Shown here in pieces: positions 8,111 to 16,592 of a stretch of 64,000 nucleotides of DNA. The stretch is from JAGIBJ01 sp032119795 (GTDB taxonomy: Bacteria; Actinomycetota; Thermoleophilia; Solirubrobacterales; Solirubrobacteraceae). The stretch covers positions 1 through 64,000 of the forward strand of contig JAUMFO010000008.1 of NCBI GenBank assembly GCA_032119795.1, written 5' to 3'. Position numbers and translations under genes: made by a program. The notes under the pieces are model-generated. The model searched no databases. It worked only from the letters and a program-made list of their open reading frames with translations, and was not told the DNA's origin. Each line of letters starts with the position of its first letter. Positions within the stretch are counted from its first letter, which is position 1.

Positions 8111-8965
8111 TCACCCGAACTTGCCGGAGATGTAAGCCTCGGTACGCGGGTCCTGCGGTGCGGTGAACAGCTGCTGCGTCGGGTTGAACTCGGCGAGGAG
8201 CCCAACGCGGTCCTCGCCGCTCTTCTGCTCGACCGTAAAGAACGCGGTGCGATCGGAAACGCGGCCAGCCTGCTGCATGTTGTGGGTCACGATCACGATC
8301 GTGTACTTCTCACGCAGCTCGAGCATGAGCTCCTCGATGCGACCGGTCGAGATCGGGTCCAGGGCCGAGCAAGGCTCGTCCATCAGGATGACCTCAGGAT
8401 CGACCGCCATCGCGCGAGCAATGCACAGGCGCTGCTGCTGCCCGCCGGACATGCCGTAGGCGTTGGTCTTGAGGCGATCCTTGACCTCGTCCCACAGCGA
8501 CGCACGCGTGAGGGCGCGCTCGACGATCTCGTCCATGTCGCCCTTCATGCCCAGCACGCGGGGGCCGAAGGCGATGTTGTCGTAGATCGACTTCGGGAAC
8601 GGGTTCGGCTTCTGGAACACCATGCCCACGAGCGTGCGGACCTGCACGACGTCGACCTTCGGGCCGTAGAGGTTCTCGCCGTCAAACAGGATCTCGCCGC
8701 CGACCTTGGCGCCGGGCACCAGGTCGTTCATGCGGTTCAGGCAACGCAGGAGCGTCGACTTGCCGCAACCGGAGGGCCCGATGAACGCGGTGATCTCGTT
8801 CTTGTGGATCTCCATGTCGACGCCTTCGACCGCGAGCTTGGCGCCGTAGTGCACGCTGACCTTGCTCAGGTTGAACGTGATCGGGGCCGTCGGGTCGATA
8901 GGACGAGCGCCGGGCATGGCCTCCGGATGGAGGCTCGCTGCAGGCTGGTCGGTCGACTGGGTCAT
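8111..8965 (-). CDS. pstB: Phosphate ABC transporter ATPase PstB
   Basis: A 284-residue ATPase that powers phosphate import. It shows Walker A GPSGCGKST, Q-loop VFQKPNPFP, signature MSGGQQQRLCIARA, Walker B VILMDEPCSALDP and the H-loop VTHNMQQA, all PstB-typical. The start at 8965 (MTQSTDQ) is set by AAGGA 6 nt upstream; the frame is open further back into pstA but without homology. It is the fourth gene of the pst operon. Confidence 0.97.
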   Translation of the reverse strand: MTQSTDQPAASLHPEAMPGARPIDPTAPITFNLSKVSVHYGAKLAVEGVDMEIHKNEITAFIGPSGCGKSTLLRCLNRMNDLVPGAKVGGEILFDGENLYGPKVDVVQVRTLVGMVFQKPNPFPKSIYDNIAFGPRVLGMKGDMDEIVERALTRASLWDEVKDRLKTNAYGMSGGQQQRLCIARAMAVDPEVILMDEPCSALDPISTGRIEELMLELREKYTIVIVTHNMQQAGRVSDRTAFFTVEQKSGEDRVGLLAEFNPTQQLFTAPQDPRTEAYISGKFG

Positions 8966-8971
8966 TCGCTG

Positions 8972-8976
8972 TCCTT
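8972..8976 (-). promoter_or_regulatory. Ribosome binding site that fixes the pstB start
   Basis: AAGGA on the minus strand lies 6 nt before the ATG at 8965 and selects this start over the earlier in-frame ATGs. Confidence 0.65.
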
Positions 8977-9036
8977 CGGGGTAGACCGAAGTTGGGGGTG
9001 ACGAGTTCATCGTACGCGTGGAGTCCATGTGGCTGC

Positions 9037-9933
9037 CTACCACTTCTGCTGGTAGCGGTTGCGGAGGAAGATGGCGATGGAGTTCATGAAGACCAAGATC
9101 ACCAGCAGCACGATGATCGCGGCCGCCGCGAGGAGCTGGAACTCTTCCTGAGGCCGGCTGATCCACTCAAAGATCTGGATCGGAAGCGCGGTGAACTTGG
9201 AGTCCAGACCAGACGGGTTGCTGGTGACGAAGACGGCAGCGCCGACGACGATCAGTGGGGCGGTCTCGCCGATGGCCCGGGACAGCGCAAGGATCACGCC
9301 GGTCGCGATGCCGGGAATCGCGGCGGGGAGCACTTGGCGCTGGGTGGTCTGCCACTTCGTGGCGCCGAGCGCGAGGGCGCCCTGGCGGATCGCCTGGGGC
9401 ACCGAGCGAATGGCCTCGCGGGCGGCAATGATCACCACGGGAAGCACGAGGAGACCGAGCGTAAGGCCGCCGGCCATGATCGTCGCGCCGAGTTCGATCG
9501 GCCCGCGGACGAGGAACGCCAGGCCGAGGATGCCGTAGACGATCGACGGCACGGCCGCGAGGTTCTGAATGTTGACCTCGATCACCCGGTTGTACCAACG
9601 GTCAGGATCGGCGTACTCCTCAAGGTAGATCGCGGATGCGACACCGAGAGGCACGATGACGACGGCCGCGACGGCAATCAACCACAAGGTGCCGAGGATG
9701 GCCGGTTCGATACCCGCCTTAGCGGGAGTCGACGACGCAGGCGACGTGAGGAAATCCATCGACAGCTTGGAACCGCCGTCCATCAGGACGTCGATGAGGA
9801 GCGTCAGGAGGACCAGGATGCTCAGTGCGATCGCGGCCTGGAGCACGAGCCGGAACACTCGCGGTGCCAGCGGCTCACCCTCGCTGCGAAGCACAGGCTT
9901 GGCCGCCGGAACGGGTTGCGTAGAGGTCGTCAT
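9037..9933 (-). CDS. pstA: Phosphate ABC transporter permease PstA
   Basis: A 298-residue inner-membrane permease with about six helices. The cytoplasmic coupling region is ALALGATKWQTTQRQVLPAA followed by GVILALSRAIGETAPLI, the conserved EAA-type loop of Pst permeases. It pairs with PstC. Its ATG shares one base with the pstC stop, so translation is coupled. Confidence 0.96.
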   Translation of the reverse strand: MTTSTQPVPAAKPVLRSEGEPLAPRVFRLVLQAAIALSILVLLTLLIDVLMDGGSKLSMDFLTSPASSTPAKAGIEPAILGTLWLIAVAAVVIVPLGVASAIYLEEYADPDRWYNRVIEVNIQNLAAVPSIVYGILGLAFLVRGPIELGATIMAGGLTLGLLVLPVVIIAAREAIRSVPQAIRQGALALGATKWQTTQRQVLPAAIPGIATGVILALSRAIGETAPLIVVGAAVFVTSNPSGLDSKFTALPIQIFEWISRPQEEFQLLAAAAIIVLLVILVFMNSIAIFLRNRYQQKW

Positions 9934-10886
9934 TAGTAAGCCTGCCGGAACTTGCGCACGAAGCGAATCGAGATCATGTTCATGATCAGCGTGGAGACGA
10001 AGAGCAACATGCCGACCGCGAAGAGCGTCTCGTAGGCGACGGAGCCGACGGCAGCGTCGCCCTTGGCGATCGACGCGATGAACGCGGTCATCGTCGCGAC
10101 CGGGTCGAGCGGGTTGGCCGTCAAGTTGGGAATCGAGCCGGCAGCGACGAGCACGATCATCGTCTCGCCGACGGCCCGGGAGATTCCGAGGACCACGCCG
10201 GCGACGATGCCGGAGAGTGCCGCCGGGAAGACGACGCGTGTGGACACCTGCATCCGGTTGGCGCCGAGGCCATAGGCCCCTTCGCGCAGCGCCGCGGGTA
10301 CCGAACTCATGGCGTCCTCGGCAAGAGAGGCGATCGTCGGCATGACCATGAAGCCCATGATCAGGCCGGCCGAGAGGGCGTTGAAGCCCTGTACCTCGAG
10401 GCCGAGGAGGTCTTGCAGGATCAGCGGCGTGACGAACGTGAGGGCGAAGTAGCCAAACACGACCGTCGGGATGCCCGCCAGCAGCTCCAGGATCGGCTTC
10501 AGCGTCTTGCGGACCTTCGGGGTCGCGTACTCGCTGAGGTAGATCGCGGCGCCGAGGCCGAGCGGAACGGCGACCAGGATCGCCAGGAAGGTGGTGAGCA
10601 GGGTGCCCGCGACGAGCGGCAGCACGCCGAAGCTCGGATCAGCGAACGTCGGGGCCCATTCGGTTCCGAAGAGGAAGTCCGTAATCGGGACCTTTTGGAG
10701 GAAGAGGATCGTCTCGGCCAGGAGCGAGACGACGATCGCGAGGGTGGTCGCAACGCTGACGAGCGCGGCAGCGGCCAGGAGCCACTGAATGATGTGCTCG
10801 CCGCGGCGGGAGCGCCCCGAGACCAGCTTGCTGCCGGTGCTCGGGGCGCCCGCGGACGAGCCGCCAGGTGTGGTGGGTGACGGCAC
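9933..10886 (-). CDS. pstC: Phosphate ABC transporter permease PstC
   Basis: A 317-residue permease with a charged N-terminus, a first helix (IIQWLLAAAALVSVATTLAI) and the PstC coupling loop AYGLGANRMQVSTRVVFPAA followed by GISRAVGETMIVLVAAG. The start is a GTG at 10886 with GAGGA 7 nt upstream, 13 bp after the pstS stop. Confidence 0.96.
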   Translation of the reverse strand: MPSPTTPGGSSAGAPSTGSKLVSGRSRRGEHIIQWLLAAAALVSVATTLAIVVSLLAETILFLQKVPITDFLFGTEWAPTFADPSFGVLPLVAGTLLTTFLAILVAVPLGLGAAIYLSEYATPKVRKTLKPILELLAGIPTVVFGYFALTFVTPLILQDLLGLEVQGFNALSAGLIMGFMVMPTIASLAEDAMSSVPAALREGAYGLGANRMQVSTRVVFPAALSGIVAGVVLGISRAVGETMIVLVAAGSIPNLTANPLDPVATMTAFIASIAKGDAAVGSVAYETLFAVGMLLFVSTLIMNMISIRFVRKFRQAY

Positions 10887-10899
10887 GTCCGGGTCCTCG

Positions 10900-11874
10900 C
10901 TAGGCGGCGGGAGTCGAGCCGGCTTCGCCGGACTCGATCTTCTCGAGCTCGGCCTTGGAAGCCGTCAGCTGCTCGTCGGTGAGCGGCACGAACAGTGCAG
11001 CCTCGGCGATCTCGGTCGACTTCTCGTTGATGAACTCAAGGAATGCCTTGACCTCGGGGCGCTTCACAGCGGCAGCCGACGGGTAGATGAACAGGGGACG
11101 CGAGAGCGGCTTGTAGGTGCCGTCCTGGATGGTCTCCTTGCTCGGAGCGACGCAGCCGTCGCCACCGTCGACCTCGACGAGCTTCAGCGTGTCGGCGTTC
11201 TGCTCGTAGTACGAGAAGCCGAAGTAGCCGAGGCCGGTCTTGTCGCCCTGCAGGCCCTGAACGAGGATGTTGTCGTCCTCGGAGGCCTGGTACTTCTTGC
11301 GCGAGACGCCCTCTTCACCGTTGATCACGTCGGTAAAGAAGTCGAACGTGCCGGAGTCGGTGCCGGGGCCGTACAGCGACACCTTGCCGGTGAAGCCGGA
11401 GACGCCGAGGTCCTTGTAGTCGGTGACGGCGTCGTCCTTCCACAGCTGCGAGAGCTGCGGAACGGTCAGGCACTTCACAGCCAGAGCCGGGTTGGCGACG
11501 ATGGCGATGCCGTCGTTGGCGACCTCAAGCTGGCTGGTGGTGACGCCGCCGGCCTTGCAGGCCTCGGTCTCTTCGTCCTTGATCGGGCGCGAAGCGTTGG
11601 AGATGTCGGTCTCGCCCTTGCAGAACTTCTCGAAGCCGCCGCCGGTGCCGGACTGGCCCACGGTGATCTCGACGTCGGGGTTCTCGGCGTTGAACTGCTC
11701 GGCGGCGGCCTGCATCAGCGGGCCGACCGTGGAGGAGCCGTCGATCGAAATCGTGCCCTTGAGCGCGGACGCAGTGCCGCCGCTCGTGGTTTCATCGTCG
11801 CCGCCACAGGCCGTGAGGCCGAAGGCAAGGGTGCCGGTCACGGCAAGGGCCGTGAGCAGTCGGGTGGGGGTCAA
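10900..11874 (-). CDS. pstS: Phosphate-binding lipoprotein PstS (first copy)
   Basis: A 324-residue substrate-binding lipoprotein: the signal segment LLTALAVTGTLAFGLTACGG has lipobox LTAC, so the mature protein is membrane-anchored. Phosphate-binding landmarks are IDGSSTVGPLMQ, VGQSGTGGGFEKF, ISNASRPIKDEE and GTDSGTFDFF. The start is a TTG at 11874 with a GAGGAGAGAG purine tract upstream; a longer frame exists without homology. It heads pstSCAB-phoU-regulator, and three PHO-box-like repeats lie about 90 bp upstream. Confidence 0.95.
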   Translation of the reverse strand: MTPTRLLTALAVTGTLAFGLTACGGDDETTSGGTASALKGTISIDGSSTVGPLMQAAAEQFNAENPDVEITVGQSGTGGGFEKFCKGETDISNASRPIKDEETEACKAGGVTTSQLEVANDGIAIVANPALAVKCLTVPQLSQLWKDDAVTDYKDLGVSGFTGKVSLYGPGTDSGTFDFFTDVINGEEGVSRKKYQASEDDNILVQGLQGDKTGLGYFGFSYYEQNADTLKLVEVDGGDGCVAPSKETIQDGTYKPLSRPLFIYPSAAAVKRPEVKAFLEFINEKSTEIAEAALFVPLTDEQLTASKAELEKIESGEAGSTPAA

Positions 11875-11965
11875 GAGGGGTCTCTCTCCTCGAGCAGGTA
11901 CAGGTGGGTGGTGGCCGAAGCGAGAGGTGCTTCGACCTGCTGGAAGGTGACGGAGCCCTGGGGCC

Positions 11966-11998
11966 CTGGTGTTACCCACCTGTGAAGCACCGGTGACA
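11966..11998 (-). promoter_or_regulatory. PHO-box-like array upstream of pstS (first copy)
   Basis: Three 11-bp direct repeats on the minus strand, pointing toward pstS. Their first seven bases read TGTCACC, CTTCACA and GGTAACA, close to the GTTCACC unit of actinobacterial PhoP boxes. The spacing is exactly 11 bp each time. The array lies between divergent pstS and the DUF47 gene and could serve both. Confidence 0.7.
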
Positions 11999-12047
11999 AC
12001 CGCGCACACTCCAGCAACCACAGGCGTTTTTCGCTGCTGGGGCACGC

Positions 12048-12053
12048 TAAGGT
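12048..12053 (+). promoter_or_regulatory. Leaderless -10 element of the DUF47 gene
   Basis: TAAGGT lies 6 nt before the GTG at 12060, the spacing seen at other genes in the window that lack ribosome sites. The AAGG could instead serve as a weak ribosome site 8 nt from the start. Confidence 0.45.
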
Positions 12054-12059
12054 CGGCGC

Positions 12060-12689
12060 GTGTTCAACCGTTCTTCGCCGCCGCGCGACCCCGCTCTCGA
12101 TGGCTTGCTGCGCGATGCGGGCTCCAACGTCCGATTGGCGACGGCTCTGCTGCGCGAACTCATCACCGAGTTCCCCGAGCACAGCGAGCGCCTCGCCGCC
12201 GATCTCGACCAACACGAGGCCGACGGAGATCGGATCACCCACGACGTGATCCACCGTCTGCGCGAGCTTGGTCCGGCGCGCTCCCCCATCGACATGTCTG
12301 ACGGGCTTCGCCTGGCAACCTCGATCGACGACATCGTCGACCACACCGAGCAGACGGCCGCACTCATGGTGCTCTTCGCCGTCGAAGCCACCTTCGAGCA
12401 GGCCGTCGAACTCAGCGAGATCCTCGCGGCCGCCGGTGATCGCGTCGCACGCGCCCTGGACGGCTTCGCCGGCGGGCAGGAGCTGGGCCCCCACCTCACG
12501 GAGATTCACCGCCTGGAGAATGAGGGCGACCGCATCAGCCGCGCGGGCCTGGCCGCCTTGTTTGCCGGCGGCATCGACCCCATGGTCGTGATCCGCTGGA
12601 AGGACCTCTACGACGCCCTGGAAGACGCGATCGACGCCTGCGAGGCGGTCGCAATCCAGATCGAGGGCATCCTGCTCGCGCAGGGCTGA
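12060..12689 (+). CDS. DUF47 (PhoU-like) phosphate transport accessory protein
   Basis: A 209-residue helical protein of the DUF47/YkaA family, distant relatives of PhoU. Family-like acidic helices are DLDQHEADGDRITHDVIHRL, TSIDDIVDHTEQTAALM, EIHRLENEGDRISRAGL and WKDLYDALEDAIDACEAVA; these probably bind metal. Such proteins usually sit beside a Pit-type phosphate transporter, but here the gene is divergent from pstS, with no Pit gene in view. The start is a GTG at 12060. Confidence 0.9.
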   Translation: MFNRSSPPRDPALDGLLRDAGSNVRLATALLRELITEFPEHSERLAADLDQHEADGDRITHDVIHRLRELGPARSPIDMSDGLRLATSIDDIVDHTEQTAALMVLFAVEATFEQAVELSEILAAAGDRVARALDGFAGGQELGPHLTEIHRLENEGDRISRAGLAALFAGGIDPMVVIRWKDLYDALEDAIDACEAVAIQIEGILLAQG

Positions 12690-12753
12690 GGCGGGGCTCA
12701 TCTCCTTCGACCCTATTCCGCGGTCGCAGGGGCGCAAGCGGGGAAGTCGGCAG

Positions 12754-12784
12754 CCCCGCGCGTAGTCACCCGACGTGCGCGGGG
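12754..12784. terminator. Possible hairpin between convergent genes
   Basis: CCCCGCGC and GCGCGGGG form an 8-bp stem with a 15-nt loop between the DUF47 gene and the convergent glycosyltransferase. There is no T run, so terminator function is only plausible. Confidence 0.3.
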
Positions 12785-12800
12785 GAAGTCCGCACCGACG

Positions 12801-13961
12801 TCAGCCGGCGGCGGCGAACTCGCCGGTCGGCTCGCTCACGAGCTCGCGCAGGTGCGTGAGTTCGGCGCGGAGCGCGTGCTCCCAGGAACTCGACGCCGCG
12901 AGCGTTTGCGCGCGTTGGAGATTGGGGGTGGCCGCGCGGGCCCGCTCGATCGCGTTCAACACGTTCCTCGCGCGGGTATTGGCGCCATCGCTGCCTGGCC
13001 CGCCGTGCGGGCCCTCGGGGAAGGTCTGGGCGAGGCCGTCAATGGTGGCGAGCGAGCCGGCCGTCTCGCAACAGGCGACGCTGCCGCCGCTGGCGGCGCC
13101 CTCGTAGGCAGCCAGGCCAAACGTCTCCCAGCGACCGGGGAGCACGACGGCGGAGGCCTGGCGGTAGCGGCGGGCAAGTTCGGCGCGGTCGGAGACGAAC
13201 TCCTCAAAGTGGACGCGGTGCTCGATCCCGAGCTTGGCCACCATCTTCTGCATCCGGCCCTTTGCGGGGCCGACGCCGATCAGGCGCAGTGGCCACGGGT
13301 CGTCGCTCAGCGCTGCGGCGCGGATCAGATCCTCGACGGACTTCGCGGCGGCGATGCGGCCCACGTAGAGCACCTCGTTGGAGCGTCCGGCCGGCGACGC
13401 GTCGGCGTCCAGATCGGGAGCAAACACCGGGTCGAGGCCAAAACGCAGCGGGATGCGGGCCTTGAGCCCGAACTCGGGGACCGTGTCGATTGCGGCCATG
13501 ATCGCGTCGAAGTCTTTGTAGACCCGGTGGAACTCGCGACTGAGCGTTGAACTCCAGAAGGAGAACGTGCCGGGAATACTGCGGGCGTCGTGCCCGACGG
13601 CGCCGTGGTGCACCGCGACGGTGCGGATGCCCGTGCCCGCAAGGAGTTTGGGGAGGCCTCGGGCCGCCCAGAACGGCTCGTGGGCGATCACGACATCCGG
13701 GCGGCGCTCCACGAGCACCTCCCGCAGGGCCTTCCAGCCCAGCGGCGCGCGGTAGCCGTTGGTGGCCACCACGCGGATCGAAGGGACCTCCACCCGTTCG
13801 TCGGTGGAGTTCTCCGACACGCCGGGGATCACGAGCGTGTGCTCGATCCCCGGCTCATTGCGAGCCCAGCGCTGCTTGGCATCCAGGTACGTCCGGATGC
13901 CACCCGCCTTCTCGCCGTAGAAGGCCGTCAGGTCGACGACCCGCAGCGGCTCAGGCGACAC
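12801..13961 (-). CDS. GT4-like glycosyltransferase
   Basis: A 386-residue GT-B fold enzyme of the GT4 group. The N-terminal domain begins DLTAFYGEKAGGIRTYLDAK with the acceptor-side glycine-rich loop, and the C-terminal nucleotide-sugar domain has EVLYVGRIAAAKSVEDLIRA and the Glu-containing PGRWETFGLAAYEGAASG. The donor and acceptor cannot be read from sequence. The GTG start overlaps the end of the upstream PHP-glycosyltransferase gene by 11 bp, so the two act in one operon. Confidence 0.88.
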   Translation of the reverse strand: MSPEPLRVVDLTAFYGEKAGGIRTYLDAKQRWARNEPGIEHTLVIPGVSENSTDERVEVPSIRVVATNGYRAPLGWKALREVLVERRPDVVIAHEPFWAARGLPKLLAGTGIRTVAVHHGAVGHDARSIPGTFSFWSSTLSREFHRVYKDFDAIMAAIDTVPEFGLKARIPLRFGLDPVFAPDLDADASPAGRSNEVLYVGRIAAAKSVEDLIRAAALSDDPWPLRLIGVGPAKGRMQKMVAKLGIEHRVHFEEFVSDRAELARRYRQASAVVLPGRWETFGLAAYEGAASGGSVACCETAGSLATIDGLAQTFPEGPHGGPGSDGANTRARNVLNAIERARAATPNLQRAQTLAASSSWEHALRAELTHLRELVSEPTGEFAAAG

Positions 13962-16329
13962 GCGGCCTCTCGAATTCGGTCTTGCTGGCGAGGATCTCGA
14001 CCTCGACCTCGGCGTCGGCGAGGACGTCGATCGGATCGGTGGATTCTCCGGTGCCGCCGCGCGCGAGGTGCTCGGCGATCGCGGCGCGGTAGCCGGAGGC
14101 CAGGCGCTCCAAGGATGCGTCCCACGTGCGGTCGGCGACCGATGCCAAAGCGCCAGCGCGAAGCTTGCCGGCCAGCTCGGCGTTGGTCGTCACCTCGACG
14201 AGGGCCTCACCGAGTGCCTCGGCGTCGGCCGGGCGCAGCAGTCCGGAGACGCCATCTTCGATGATCGACAGTGGGCCGTTCTCGGCGACCGCGACGACGG
14301 GCAACCCGCTGGCCTGCGCCTCGAGGATCACCTGGCCGAGCGTGTCCGTGCGGCTCGGGAAGAGGAACGCGTCGGCGCTGGCGTAGGCCTCAGCGAGCAC
14401 GTCGCCGTGGAGCCAACCCAAGAACGTCGCGTGTTCGCCGAGTCGCTCGCGCAGGAGCTCCTCCTCGGGGCCGCCGCCGGCGAGGCAGAGGTGCAGGCGC
14501 GGATCCTTCTTGCGGGCCGCCAGGAACGCGTCGGCGAGCAGCTCGACGCCCTTTTCCTTCGTGAGCCGGCCGGCGTAGAGGACCGACACCTCACCCGGGA
14601 GCAGATCGTCGCGGCGACGCGAAGGCGAGAAGCGCTTCAGATCGACGCCACGGTCCCATCGGCTCATGCGATCGGCGGGGATGCCGAGTGAGCCGACGAC
14701 GACGTCGGACTGCGGGCTCGGCGTGACCACGTGGTGGGCGTTGCCGTAGAAGCCGGCCAGCACCATCTGCATGCCGCCGGCCACACGCGGGTCGTCGGCG
14801 GCGCGCAGTGCTGCGTAGCTCACGAGATCGGTGTGGTAGCTGGCCATCACCGGCAGGCGCATCACCTTCGCGAGGATCGCGGCGGCAATGCCGGACGGGC
14901 CAGGAGAGCAGAGGTGGACGAGGTCGAACTGGCCGTCGGCGAGCGTCTCACCGAGCGAGAACAACGACGGGACGCCGACGTGGAGGCCGGCGTAGAACGG
15001 GATCTCGACCTCGGCGACGGCGGAGAGCCGGCGGTCGACGGAGGCGTCGGTTCCGATGACCTCGACCTCGAAGCCGGGCACGCCGCGGCGTCGGATCTGC
15101 TCGAGCGTGTTCGTGACGCCGTCGGTGCCGCCGATCGCGTCGGCGACCAGGGCCACGCGCAGCGGCTCACCCTCACGGGAGACGAGCTTGCGCTTCTCCA
15201 GCCCGATGAAGGTGCCGGACGCGATGTAAGGAATCGCGGGCAGGCAGGCCTCGTAGGCCTCCATCAGCGACTCGGTGTAGTTGCCGGCCTGCGAGGCCGT
15301 CTCCAGGGCGCGCCACGTGGCCTGCGCCAGCCGGCGCTCGTGGGCGCCGCGGGCCTGCCGCATGATGCTGCCGTGGGTGACGCCCTCGCGCTGCAGGTAG
15401 TCGAGCAGGTCGCGCTCAGAGAGGTCGAGGCCGACGGTGTGCAGCCAGGCGCCGAGCAGGGCACGGGCGTCCTCGGGGCCGAGGTCGTTGCCGTTCTCGC
15501 CGCTGCGCTTGTCTCCCTCGGAGAGCACCCGCTCGACGATCCGCAGCACCGCCATGGGCTCGGGTGCCGTGACCGTCTCCCCCTTGCCGAGCGAGCGCAC
15601 CGCAAGGGCCATCGCGGCGTGGGCCCACTTGGCCGTGGAGCCCTGCGTGCCGCCGATCGTGGTGTCGCCGTTCTTGATGTGGCCGAGGAACTCCTGCCAG
15701 GTCGCGGCCTTCGGCGTCTGGGTCCAGGTGCGGCCGATGTCGACGCCGGCGTGGTCGTCGGTGCCGGCGACGCCCGTGCCGCCGTGCGTGTCGACGTAGA
15801 TCTTCGCGGGGGCGTTGAGCTCGGGCGAGCGGGACCCGTTGCGGGTCTCCCAGATCGGGAAGAGCTGCGCCAGGCGGCGGCGGTGGCGCGGCAGCAGCGA
15901 CGCCTCGACCGCGTAGAACGGGTGCGCGAGCGCGCTCACGATGTCGTGCTCGTGGAGGTATTCCGCGCAGGCCTCGACGTCGCCGGAGAGCTCCTGCAGC
16001 CGAGCGTGATCGTCAGGCGTGATGCCGAAGCAGAGGATGTGGACGGCCTGCGGCTCGCCGCGGAACCAGGCCGTCAGCTCCTCGGAGATAAACGCGTCGT
16101 CGTACTTCTCGGCGATCTCGAGGGCGCCGTCGATGGTGTCGTGATCGGTGATCGTCACGAAGTCCATGCCACGGGCCTTGGCCAGGGCGTAGACCTCTTC
16201 CGGTGGCGTCGCGCACTCGGGCAGCCCGAGGGCACGCTGCACGCCGAGCTTCGACACCTGGGAGGCGGTCGAGTGGCAGTGCAGGTCGACGCGCGAGGCG
16301 TTGATCGGCTTGGGCTGGCTTTGAGTCAT
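13951..16329 (-). CDS. PHP phosphoesterase-like domain fused to a GT4 glycosyltransferase
   Basis: A 792-residue two-domain protein. Residues about 10-260 form a PHP domain with metal ligands in DLHCHST, TITDHDTIDG, ISEELTAW, ALAHPFYAVE and GTDDHAGVD, so the site looks intact. A helical linker follows. Residues about 395-760 are a GT4 glycosyltransferase (SYHTDLVSYA, LYAGRLTKEKGVELLADAFL, FPSRTDTLGQVILEAQASG). The PHP part may hydrolyse a phosphate on the glycolipid or sugar made by the transferase; this is inference. The ATG at 16329 (MTQSQPKPINAS) is preferred over an upstream in-frame start that adds unconserved residues. Confidence 0.9.
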   Translation of the reverse strand: MTQSQPKPINASRVDLHCHSTASQVSKLGVQRALGLPECATPPEEVYALAKARGMDFVTITDHDTIDGALEIAEKYDDAFISEELTAWFRGEPQAVHILCFGITPDDHARLQELSGDVEACAEYLHEHDIVSALAHPFYAVEASLLPRHRRRLAQLFPIWETRNGSRSPELNAPAKIYVDTHGGTGVAGTDDHAGVDIGRTWTQTPKAATWQEFLGHIKNGDTTIGGTQGSTAKWAHAAMALAVRSLGKGETVTAPEPMAVLRIVERVLSEGDKRSGENGNDLGPEDARALLGAWLHTVGLDLSERDLLDYLQREGVTHGSIMRQARGAHERRLAQATWRALETASQAGNYTESLMEAYEACLPAIPYIASGTFIGLEKRKLVSREGEPLRVALVADAIGGTDGVTNTLEQIRRRGVPGFEVEVIGTDASVDRRLSAVAEVEIPFYAGLHVGVPSLFSLGETLADGQFDLVHLCSPGPSGIAAAILAKVMRLPVMASYHTDLVSYAALRAADDPRVAGGMQMVLAGFYGNAHHVVTPSPQSDVVVGSLGIPADRMSRWDRGVDLKRFSPSRRRDDLLPGEVSVLYAGRLTKEKGVELLADAFLAARKKDPRLHLCLAGGGPEEELLRERLGEHATFLGWLHGDVLAEAYASADAFLFPSRTDTLGQVILEAQASGLPVVAVAENGPLSIIEDGVSGLLRPADAEALGEALVEVTTNAELAGKLRAGALASVADRTWDASLERLASGYRAAIAEHLARGGTGESTDPIDVLADAEVEVEILASKTEFERPRVA

Positions 16330-16592
16330 CGTCTGCTTCGTCTCTTCTTCGATCCTGGGCCGTGCCCCTGATATCCCGCATGCTCCGGACAACAAGGGCC
16401 ATTGGCGTGAACCACCTGGAAACGCCTGGTTGTGATCGTGTGAAGACGCCCCCTGGCGTACCGGCTGCGGGGGACGTGTGAGTCCTCAGACTACGCCCTT
16501 CCCCACCGGGCGCGGCCGGTCGCCAACTGGTCCGGAGGCCGGGCCCGCAGCTGGTCCTGGCGCGGGCGGCCTCGCTGCGGTTGGATCGGCCT

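Noticed and set aside
14731..16371. 546-codon plus-strand open frame
   Set aside because: It is the complement of the PHP-glycosyltransferase gene and lacks any family feature.
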